Shown in pieces: positions 1-6,993 of a stretch of DNA of 8,962 nucleotides. The stretch lies in NCBI GenBank assembly GCA_041623895.1, contig JBFJVZ010000337.1, positions 1-8,962 on the forward strand, read 5' to 3'. The position numbers and the translations under genes are program-made. How positions within the stretch are numbered: the stretch's first letter is position 1; each line of letters starts with the position of its first letter. A model generated the notes under the pieces. It was not told the DNA's origin. It did not search any database and saw only the letters and a list, made by a program, of their open reading frames with translations. Source of the stretch: JBFJVZ01 sp041623895 (GTDB lineage: Bacteria; Planctomycetota; Planctomycetia; Pirellulales; Pirellulaceae).

Positions 1-345
1 ACTCGCTTTCACTTGTGGGGGAGAAGGGTGCCAGAACGGAGTGTGAGTGAGCACACCGAAGGCAGAAACCGCGTATTGATTCGAGACAGCGGTTGCATCG
101 ACCGAACGTAATTGGTGGTATCGCTAACTCGCGTCGGTGTCGCCCACCGAAGCGTCGAAACGGGCAAAAGGAGCGTTCCGCTAAACCTTCCTTTGCTGCC
201 GCATCTCCTTGCTGCAAGCTGCGTTGCGCCAATTCGCGCGACCGCAGTCCCGATTTGCCGTCCCGGACATCAAACCGCCAGCAAACGTGCAAAATGTATG
301 TAGAGGTATGAAGGGTTGGGCCGTCGCTGGCGGGCAACGATCGAG
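1..345. other. Non-coding stretch, no convincing gene
   Basis: Lies downstream of the minus-strand gene that ends at 346. Two overlapping short plus-strand frames (about 60-70 codons) are present, but they are rich in Arg, Ser and Pro, match no family I recognise and compete with each other, so I do not call them. I see no tRNA, no rRNA and no strong terminator for the minus-strand gene. The first 60 bases are purine-rich and contain a short GTGTG/CACAC inverted pair (41-45 and 52-56), too weak to name. The stretch may be intergenic or hold the edge of a feature cut off by the window. Confidence 0.5.
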
Positions 346-3300
346 CTAGTCCGATTTCGGTTGCAATGCGATTCGCGGCGCATCTTGTTCGCTGATCGCC
401 AGGCCAATCCAGCCGTCACGAAGTTCCAACTGGCTGATCGCCAAGTCTTTCGCGTTGGGATGGTTCACCAAAGCCGGCAGCGTGAGCGGAAGTTTTCGCG
501 TCGGCGACAAGACTTTGTTAAAGATGGCGCGAGCCGGCAAACGCTCCCGCATCGACATCCCCGGCCCACTGATTCGCAGATGACCGTGGCGTACCAAATA
601 CGCATTCAGTCCATCAATTTCGGGCCGGTATTCTGCCCGCACAATGAACCGGCTGAGCATCATTTGCTCTTTTCGGCTAAGCCGGATCACGCGCATGGTC
701 ACGCGGAATATTCCATTTGCGATCTCCACCGTGATCGGCCGTGTCTTTGCGAATTGGACTTCCACATCCTCGGGGATGTCGCCCGGTAATTGCGGTGTCG
801 GCTGACCAAACATGACAACGCTGTCAACAATCATCTGGTTGATCGGTTTTGGTTGCTCACGCGGAACCAATTGTTCAAGTGCATTGTTAATCGTCGATTG
901 ATGAATCTGCAGACTCATCAAGCTGGTTCGGGGTGCGCGAGGTCGAGGCGTGAAAGCACCCAACTGCCAGTCGCCGGCTAATCGATATCGGGCCAGTAAT
1001 CGTTCTTCGGTGGTTTGCAGATCGACGACCAACGGGTCCAGGCGAAGCTGGCCGAGCGGACCCAGGATCACTTGCTCCAATTGATTGCTCCGCGCATCCA
1101 GTCGCTCATTCAATTCTTGCGAAATGTTGTCAGCAAGCTGAGTTTTCATTTTGCGATCGGCGATGCGATTCGATGTACCGGAAGATTCATAATATTTGGA
1201 CTGGGCAAGACTACGAACCAGCGACCCGAGCAGTGGCCATCCGTCGTAGTTGGTTCGGATTCCCCGCAATCGCGTATTGCCATCGACATCAATATTTGAA
1301 ACGCCGATTTGAACGTCGCGCTTGGTCAATTCGATTGGCGTTTCTGACATGAATCGAGATTGCCGCGACGTGCTGAAGGCGGCCGGTCCGTTGCGACCGA
1401 CGGACTGCGTGCGAACATTACCCTTTGTTTGCAACTTTAAAGACCAGCGGTCGTCGGCGGGCTGAAGTTGGATATCCAAATCGCTCTCAACTCGGCTCAC
1501 GCCTCGAACTCTGCTACCCAGTATTTGCGTGCGAACATGCAGGGTCTGAGGTTCAATGGCTGGCAAAAACCGATTCAGCATCGCGTTGCTGATCGCGATC
1601 CGCACATTGGCGTTTCGATAGTAGGTGTTGATAGCGTCGGCCAGGGCGACTGCCTCCGCCGTCTCCGAGAATCGCAACGTCTGAAAAATATCCGCGATCT
1701 CGCGCTCGGCTAGCATCGTAGGCTCCGTCTCTTTGCGTTCCAGCTGCGTCAGGAGCGCTGCAAAATCCACTGCCTCGCTGACCCAGGGGCGAAGTGCATC
1801 GGTCAACTGATGGATGGATGGCCGGTCCAGCCACTGCTGGTGCGCGGGATGCAGCCCGTGCCACTGCAGCCGAGACAAGAATCGTTTGGCGACAAGGTTG
1901 CGATTATCAACGTCGATCGATGTTGCATCGTCGATTTCATCCAATAACAGGAATCGTTTCCAGCCGTCCGCGTCGCCGGTTTCGGGTAACTCCGACCGCA
2001 CGCGTTCAATTTTTTGGCCGATCGTGTCGGACGAATGGATTTGACCGGACAGCTCGATTGTCTTGGTTGCCGAATGAACGATCTGAAACACAGGTCTCCA
2101 GACGGCGACTCGACGAGCCAAAGCGTATGCAGTTCGCAACCATTGGATTTGCTGAAAGCGAACCGTCAACGCTTCGGCTTGTGAAAACCCATCCGTGGCC
2201 AATTGATCAAGCTCATCAATCAGCACGCCCGCGCGCGGATTGCCCAAACGATCCAGCGAACGCATTTGTGCCAGACGATCGGCAACCTGGTCCGCCCACT
2301 GTGAAGCCAGCGAAGCCGGTGAGGAAGTCGACACGAGCTGATTGTTCTCGCGGGGCCGTGATTCGCGCAACGCGAGCGAGGCGAGAATCTCTAGTTCTTC
2401 GTTCAACTTCAAAGTTAAAGGCCAACCGGCAGGATTCAGCTCAATATTTCGCCGTGCGACCTTCTTGGTGTTATTGGCGACGATCTTTGCCATCGCGGGA
2501 GGATGATCGGTGCCTGCATCCGGTCGCGCCGCCAAATCACCAAGATTGGCAATTGAGGAGGGCATTACGGAACGACGAGGCTTGCCCGCAGGAACGGTTC
2601 CTTCAGGATCGACGCGCTCGAATTTCTCGGCTCCGGACTCGCCGGGTTCGACATCGACAGGGCCAACAGCGACGGCGCCGGTTCTGTTGTTGCCGGCTGC
2701 AGACTCGGTCAATTGACCAGGACTTTGAAGGATTGGCTGACCGAAATCACTGTTATCATCATCGCTGTTATCATCGATGACTTCCAGCAACACGATCATG
2801 GGGGCGTCGCTTGTTGATCGCGGTTGCGTCGTGCGCGACTCGCTCAAGTCTCCAGGCTCCGTCGACGTCGCTGAGACGCCATGCGGCGATGTCATGTCAA
2901 AGTCTTCGTCGCCATTCAAATTACCATCGGAAGCAATCGTATCGGCGGCAATCAGGCCATAGGAAAGCAGATCTTCGCAATAGTCCAGAACATCATCGAC
3001 AACGTTGCCAGCCGAATGCAGAGCCAGGCCCGCCGTCTCGCGAGCTTCATCAATGCGAGGCGCGTACAGAATATCGGTGCCGGCGTCTTCCGCGAGACGC
3101 TCTGGAATCCGCATCGCTGCTTCACCCTGGTCGGCCCGTTCAACCAACGGAATGATATCAGTCGGGGCCGGTACTTCGGAGTGCAAGACTTTGGGGGCCG
3201 CGCTGTCGCTCAGACTGTCGGTCAACATTGGCTCATCAAAGGCCATTTGTGCTGACATCACGGATGCAACGAAATCAGGCCCCCCCGCGTGGTGCCAGGC

Positions 3301-3429
3301 AATTTTCGCTTGCCTGCGGATCAATTGCCAGATGGGAGCGTTGGTGCTGCTGAGCCACCAAGTGCCCGCAATCATCGCGGATGCAATGGAAGGCCAAAGT
3401 AATAAAGATCGGGTAACATCCTTGCGCAT
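346..3429 (-). CDS. Large membrane-anchored/secreted hypothetical protein, possible tandem TULIP-like domains
   Basis: Function unknown; it resembles long hypothetical proteins I recall as conserved in planctomycetes. I chose the ATG at 3429 (1027 aa) because it begins MRKDVTRSLLLWP, a positive N-terminus followed by a hydrophobic stretch (residues 8-26) suited to a signal peptide or anchor. The frame stays open to a TTG at 3510, and an ATG at 3441 is also possible; none has a clear Shine-Dalgarno. Seen after the anchor: an acidic, Ser/Asp/Pro-rich low-complexity linker (about 60-320) with IDDNSDDDNSD; a mostly helical region (about 335-600) including WADQVADRLAQM and a basic, aromatic YALARRVAVWRP; then two beta-rich regions. 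The first opens with VRIAISNAMLNRFLP (about 609) and the second with LQIHQSTINNALEQLVP (about 841), ending LELRDGWIGLAIS. The shared 'I-x-x-S...N-x-x-L' opening suggests a duplicated domain; I infer a TULIP/DUF1439-like fold with low confidence. It is transcribed divergently from the operon. Confidence 0.85.
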   Translation of the reverse strand: MRKDVTRSLLLWPSIASAMIAGTWWLSSTNAPIWQLIRRQAKIAWHHAGGPDFVASVMSAQMAFDEPMLTDSLSDSAAPKVLHSEVPAPTDIIPLVERADQGEAAMRIPERLAEDAGTDILYAPRIDEARETAGLALHSAGNVVDDVLDYCEDLLSYGLIAADTIASDGNLNGDEDFDMTSPHGVSATSTEPGDLSESRTTQPRSTSDAPMIVLLEVIDDNSDDDNSDFGQPILQSPGQLTESAAGNNRTGAVAVGPVDVEPGESGAEKFERVDPEGTVPAGKPRRSVMPSSIANLGDLAARPDAGTDHPPAMAKIVANNTKKVARRNIELNPAGWPLTLKLNEELEILASLALRESRPRENNQLVSTSSPASLASQWADQVADRLAQMRSLDRLGNPRAGVLIDELDQLATDGFSQAEALTVRFQQIQWLRTAYALARRVAVWRPVFQIVHSATKTIELSGQIHSSDTIGQKIERVRSELPETGDADGWKRFLLLDEIDDATSIDVDNRNLVAKRFLSRLQWHGLHPAHQQWLDRPSIHQLTDALRPWVSEAVDFAALLTQLERKETEPTMLAEREIADIFQTLRFSETAEAVALADAINTYYRNANVRIAISNAMLNRFLPAIEPQTLHVRTQILGSRVRGVSRVESDLDIQLQPADDRWSLKLQTKGNVRTQSVGRNGPAAFSTSRQSRFMSETPIELTKRDVQIGVSNIDVDGNTRLRGIRTNYDGWPLLGSLVRSLAQSKYYESSGTSNRIADRKMKTQLADNISQELNERLDARSNQLEQVILGPLGQLRLDPLVVDLQTTEERLLARYRLAGDWQLGAFTPRPRAPRTSLMSLQIHQSTINNALEQLVPREQPKPINQMIVDSVVMFGQPTPQLPGDIPEDVEVQFAKTRPITVEIANGIFRVTMRVIRLSRKEQMMLSRFIVRAEYRPEIDGLNAYLVRHGHLRISGPGMSMRERLPARAIFNKVLSPTRKLPLTLPALVNHPNAKDLAISQLELRDGWIGLAISEQDAPRIALQPKSD
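2750..2779. repeat. 15-bp tandem duplication inside the minus-strand gene
   Basis: Two adjacent 15-base units (2750-2764 and 2765-2779) share their first 11 bases, CTGTTATCATC, and differ in the last four. On the minus strand they encode IDDNSDDDNS within the acidic linker. This is a small in-frame tandem duplication, as expected for an unstructured linker that tolerates length change. Confidence 0.75.
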
Positions 3430-3604
3430 GGGAGGTTGCATCCATGGATGGGAAACGTAGTTCAAACACGAATGATGCGTACAACGAAACAGTTCGCGTA
3501 ACTCTATCAATCGACGTTAAACTCATCCGAATCCAACAGGGATTGCCATGCTCCCCTAACGCAGACAGGAAGCCTGATCGCTAAGACCGGTTAAACTAAT
3601 ACGT
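3430..3604. promoter_or_regulatory. Divergent intergenic region
   Basis: The start of the minus-strand gene and the start of the DUF1501 operon face away from each other here, so promoters for both must lie in or near this stretch. I see no -35/-10 pair with good spacing. A TTGCCA (3543-3548) and a TAAACT (3592-3597) are weak and wrongly spaced for each other. The purine run AGGAAG at 3568-3573 is about 30 nt before the ATG at 3605, too far to act as a ribosome binding site. The region is called from gene orientation only. Confidence 0.4.
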
Positions 3605-5020
3605 ATGGACCAGCCCGAGTATTCAAGATTCCTGAGACGAGATTTCCTCCGCAATGCCGGCGGTGGGATTGGGATCATGGCGCTGCAATCGTTGTTGACT
3701 GGGGATGCTGCAGCGAAAGATTCCAAGGCACCGCAAAAATCGGTCCATTTCAGTCCCCGCGGCAAACGCATGATTTGGTTATTCATGCACGGTGGGCCCA
3801 GCCATGTCGATTTGTTTGACCCGAAACCCGAATTGACGCGATTGGCCGGTCAGCCGGTGCCGGATAGCTTTGGAACGGTGATGACGCGCCGGAATGTAGC
3901 CAGCAATCCGCTGCTTCCGCCGATCAAACCGTTTCGGCCGCGCGGAAAATCGGGCCTGCCCGTCTCTGACTTTTTGCCTCACCTTGGTGAACTTGCCGAT
4001 GACCTTTGCGTGATTCGCTCGTTGCACGGTGACAGCATCAATCATCCGCAATCGGTGTACCAGATGAACACCGGCAGCATTTTGATGGGGCATCCCAGCT
4101 TTGGAAGTTGGCTGGCCTACGGTCTGGGATCGGAAAACGAAGACATGCCGGCCTTTGTTGTGTTGCCGGATCCGGGCGGCGGCTTGAAAGGTGGACCGGC
4201 GGCATGGGGCAGTGGTTATCTGCCGGCAACTTATCAAGGGACGACGATGCGTCCAGGCAGCACGCCAATTCTGAATCTTGCCCCGCCAGCAGACATCGCG
4301 CCGGCGCGACAACGGTCAACGCTGGACTTTATTAACAAACTGAACCGCCGTCACCTCCAACAGCGAGATGCGGACGATGAACTGAACGCCAGGATCGAAG
4401 CCTATGAGTTGGCCTTTCGCATGCAGGCAGCGGCGCCTGAGGTCGTTGATTTCTCACAGGAGACCGCGGAAACGATTTCGCTGTACGGGATCGATCAAGC
4501 GAAGACCCGAGACTTTGGCGAACGATGTTTGCTTGCCAGACGCATGGTCGAGCGCGGTGTCCGATTCGTCCAGGTTTACTCCGGCGACACCAATGGCTGG
4601 GACGCGCACAATGACGTCGCACAGAACCACGGCGAGTACGGTGAAAAGACTGACAAGCCGGTTGCCGCGTTGCTGCAAGACTTGAAGCGAAGCGGTTTAC
4701 TGGATGACACGTTAGTGGTCTGGTGTGGCGAATTCGGCCGGATGCCAATGAGTGAAAAAGGAAAGGGGCGTGACCACAATCCTTGGGGATACTGCGGATG
4801 GATTGCCGGCGCCGGGATTCGTGGCGGCCGAGCTTATGGGGCCACCGACGAAATTGGATTGCGTGCTGCAGAGAATACTGTGCATGTCAATGAATTCCAC
4901 GCCACCTTGCTGCATTTGATGGGACTCGACCATCGACGTCTGACCTATTATCACAACGGACTCGACGAGCGGCTGACCGGGCCAGCCGAAGTCAATATCG
5001 TGCGGGAGTTGTTGACGTGA
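3605..5020 (+). CDS. DUF1501 family protein, Tat-exported
   Basis: Member of the DUF1501 family, abundant in planctomycetes, of unproven activity; the family is placed in the alkaline phosphatase/sulfatase superfamily by fold. The length of 471 aa is normal. The N-terminus carries a twin-arginine signal, LRRDFLRNAGGG at residues 10-21, then a hydrophobic stretch ending near AAA at 35-37, so export of a folded, probably metal-bound protein is expected. Family motifs in order: MIWLFMHGGPSHVDLFDPKPEL (about 56-77), RSLHGDSINH (138-147), GWDAHND (331-337), VVWCGEFGRMP (371-381), GRDHNPWG (388-395) and AGAGIRGGRAYGATDEIG (401-418). The His and Asp in these motifs are candidate metal ligands. The ATG at 3605 is chosen because it puts the RR pair ten residues from the N-terminus; no Shine-Dalgarno precedes it. 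First gene of the operon; its stop overlaps the start of the DUF1549/DUF1553 gene, its usual planctomycete partner. Confidence 0.95.
   Translation: MDQPEYSRFLRRDFLRNAGGGIGIMALQSLLTGDAAAKDSKAPQKSVHFSPRGKRMIWLFMHGGPSHVDLFDPKPELTRLAGQPVPDSFGTVMTRRNVASNPLLPPIKPFRPRGKSGLPVSDFLPHLGELADDLCVIRSLHGDSINHPQSVYQMNTGSILMGHPSFGSWLAYGLGSENEDMPAFVVLPDPGGGLKGGPAAWGSGYLPATYQGTTMRPGSTPILNLAPPADIAPARQRSTLDFINKLNRRHLQQRDADDELNARIEAYELAFRMQAAAPEVVDFSQETAETISLYGIDQAKTRDFGERCLLARRMVERGVRFVQVYSGDTNGWDAHNDVAQNHGEYGEKTDKPVAALLQDLKRSGLLDDTLVVWCGEFGRMPMSEKGKGRDHNPWGYCGWIAGAGIRGGRAYGATDEIGLRAAENTVHVNEFHATLLHLMGLDHRRLTYYHNGLDERLTGPAEVNIVRELLT
5004..5008 (+). promoter_or_regulatory. Ribosome binding site deciding the GTG start at 5017
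   Basis: GGGAG lies 8 nt before the GTG at 5017, inside the end of the DUF1501 gene. With the GTGA overlap (start 5017-5019, stop TGA 5018-5020) it supports translational coupling of the two genes and the choice of a GTG start. Confidence 0.6.
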
Positions 5021-6900
5021 CTGGCAATTATTTTTTTGCGGTACTGACGTTGTTCACGTGCGTCTTGGCTGCGGCCGAAGACCTCGTCGTCGATGAACCC
5101 GAGATCGCTGAAGTCGACCGCGATCATTGGTCTTATCGGCCAATCGTTCGGCCCACGATTCCTCAGGTCAAGTTTGTAAACTGGGCCAGCACCGACATTG
5201 ACCGATTTGTGCTGGCGAAGCTGGAATCGAAAAACATCAGGATTGCTACTCGGGCCGACAAGTCAACGTTGATTCGCCGAGTCTACTTGGACCTGATCGG
5301 TCTGCCGCCGACGCCATTACAGGTTCAGGCCTTCAGCCAAGATCGCAGCCCGGATGCATTTCGCCGAGTGGTTGACTTTTTGTTGGCGTCGCCGGAGTAC
5401 GGTAAACGATGGGGCCAATATTGGTTGGATTTAGCGCGGTTTGCCGAGACCGATGGTTACGAGCATGACAAGATTCGACCGAATGCCTGGCGGTATCGAG
5501 ATTGGGTCATTGATGCGCTGAACCACGACATGCCTTACGACCAGTTCGTTCGCTGGCAAATTGCCGGTGATGTTCTTGCTGCCCAGGATCCGCAGGCGTC
5601 GATTGCGACCGCATTTTGTCTTGCCGGCCCCGACATGCCGGACATCAATTCTCAGGAAGAGCGCAAGCATGTCTTGTTGAACGAAATCACGTCAACGGTC
5701 GGAGCCGCATTGCTGGGACTTCAGTTTGGCTGTGCCCAGTGTCACGACCATAAATACGATGCGGTCAGTCAAGCAGACTTTTATCGATTGCGAGCGTTTT
5801 TTTCCCCCGCGATTCAGTTGTCCAAAAACAATTCCGTGACTGTGTTGGCATCGCATGGGATCGATCCGCAAAATCACCTGATGATTCGAGGTGACTGGCG
5901 TCGCAAGGGACCGCAATTGCAGCCCGCGTTTCCAAGAATCGTGAACCCGACTGACCGCGCCGTGGCTGCTGACGATCCCCACGCGCGTCGCGCGGAATTG
6001 GCGCGCTGGTTAACCGCTCGTGACCATCCGTTGACCGCACGGATCATTGTGAACCGCCTCTGGCAACATCATTTTGGGCAGGGACTTTCCAGAACACCCA
6101 GTGATTTTGGAGTGATGGGTGACGAGCCGTCTCATCCGGAATTGCTGGACTACATGGCGGAGAAGTTGATCAAGAACGATTGGAGCTTAAAACAGCTGCA
6201 TCGGCAAATCGTGTTTTCTTCGGTTTACCAAACCCGTAGCTCTCGCCCCACCTGTGATACTTTGCAGCGACGCTGGGACGCAGCCCGACAGATTGATCCT
6301 GAGAATCGGTTGTTGAGTCATTTTCCCCGCCGGCGACTCGATGCCGAAGCAATTCGTGACTGTTTGTTCGCCGTCAGCGGATTTCTGAATCACGAAGCCG
6401 GCGGTCCGGGAATCAGCCCACCGCTGCCCAACGAGATGATCAAGACGCTGAAATCCGGGCAATGGAAAATCAGCCCGCGGCGAGCGGATCATTACCGTCG
6501 AAGCATTTATATATTCGCGCGACGTAATCTGCGATACCCGCTACTGGCAACTTTCGATCGTCCGACGGCGAATGCGAGTTGCGCGGCTAGAAACCGGTCA
6601 ACGACTGCGGTTCAATCGCTGTTGTTGTTGAATTCAGATTTAGCGATCGAAGCGGCCAAACGCCTGGCTGTTTCGGCGTTTGAATCAACAGATGATGGGG
6701 CAAAGATCGTCGATGAACTTTACCTGCGTGTCTTTTCGCGTCACCCAACGCCTCTGGAGGCCAAGGAAGCGATTGATTTTTGGCAGCAGCAGGAGCAATT
6801 GTTAAACAAGAGTTCCTCAGCCACCGAGTCACGGGAGACCGCGTTGACCGATTTGTGCCGGGCGCTATTGAACGCCAACGAGTTCCTGTACGTTGATTGA
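5017..6900 (+). CDS. Compact DUF1549/DUF1553 (PSCyt2-PSD1) protein, Sec-exported
   Basis: Planctomycete-type protein of unknown reaction, commonly encoded beside DUF1501. Residues 1-20 (MTGNYFFAVLTLFTCVLAAA) form a Sec signal peptide, so it acts outside the cytoplasm. DUF1549 spans about 57-265: IDRFVLAKLE (61-70), LIRRVYLDLIGLPPTP (85-100), SPEYGKRWGQYWLDLARFAETDGYE (125-149), RPNAWRYRDWVIDAL (154-168) and GCAQCHDHKYD (238-248). The last holds a CxxCH (C239, C242, H243), a haem c-type signature. DUF1553 spans about 325-625: NRLWQHHFGQGLSRTPSDFG (346-365), RRRLDAEAIRD (438-448), RRSIYIFARRNLRYP (494-508) and the closing LLNANEFLYVD. At 627 aa it is shorter than many relatives, which carry an extra N-terminal cytochrome domain (PSCyt1) and a longer insert between the two DUFs; both are absent. 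Start GTG, overlapping the upstream gene by 4 nt. The ends and motifs look complete, so I regard it as a natural short form. Confidence 0.95.
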   Translation: MTGNYFFAVLTLFTCVLAAAEDLVVDEPEIAEVDRDHWSYRPIVRPTIPQVKFVNWASTDIDRFVLAKLESKNIRIATRADKSTLIRRVYLDLIGLPPTPLQVQAFSQDRSPDAFRRVVDFLLASPEYGKRWGQYWLDLARFAETDGYEHDKIRPNAWRYRDWVIDALNHDMPYDQFVRWQIAGDVLAAQDPQASIATAFCLAGPDMPDINSQEERKHVLLNEITSTVGAALLGLQFGCAQCHDHKYDAVSQADFYRLRAFFSPAIQLSKNNSVTVLASHGIDPQNHLMIRGDWRRKGPQLQPAFPRIVNPTDRAVAADDPHARRAELARWLTARDHPLTARIIVNRLWQHHFGQGLSRTPSDFGVMGDEPSHPELLDYMAEKLIKNDWSLKQLHRQIVFSSVYQTRSSRPTCDTLQRRWDAARQIDPENRLLSHFPRRRLDAEAIRDCLFAVSGFLNHEAGGPGISPPLPNEMIKTLKSGQWKISPRRADHYRRSIYIFARRNLRYPLLATFDRPTANASCAARNRSTTAVQSLLLLNSDLAIEAAKRLAVSAFESTDDGAKIVDELYLRVFSRHPTPLEAKEAIDFWQQQEQLLNKSSSATESRETALTDLCRALLNANEFLYVD

Positions 6901-6952
6901 TTCTTGATGCTTTGCGGCTCTGCTGTTGGAGTTCCGCAGGCGATCCCACTCA

Positions 6953-6971
6953 CGCAACGCGCGAAGTTGCG
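6953..6971 (+). other. Small hairpin between the DUF1553 and sulfatase genes
   Basis: CGCAAC (6953-6958) pairs perfectly with GTTGCG (6966-6971) around the 7-nt loop GCGCGAA. It sits in the 93-nt gap, 22 nt before the preferred sulfatase ATG at 6994. It might tune translation or mRNA stability of the third gene, but six pairs can arise by chance. If the sulfatase starts upstream at 6904 or 6907, the element is coding. Confidence 0.3.
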
Positions 6972-6993
6972 AAACCATCGAATAGGTTTATCA

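Noticed and set aside
41..56. GTGTG/CACAC inverted pair near the window start
   Set aside because: Five pairs with a 6-nt loop and no supporting context; likely chance.
93..311. Two small overlapping plus-strand frames in the first 345 bases
   Set aside because: Basic, low-information translations, no ribosome binding site, no family match, and they overlap each other in different frames.
1794..2780. A 328-codon plus-strand open frame opposite the large minus-strand gene
   Set aside because: Its translation is Arg/Ser/Pro-rich with no family motif, and it lies wholly antisense to a long frame with an N-terminal anchor and ordered domains. It is a shadow of that gene's codon bias.
3543..3597. 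TTGCCA and TAAACT as a promoter for the DUF1501 operon
   Set aside because: The boxes are weak and about 43 nt apart, far from the 16-18 nt expected for a sigma-70-type promoter.
5056..5063. Lipobox in the DUF1549/DUF1553 signal peptide (LFTC at residues 12-15)
   Set aside because: It does not fit L-[AS]-[GA]-C, and the hydrophobic core continues after the Cys to AAA, so a standard signal peptidase I site is more likely.
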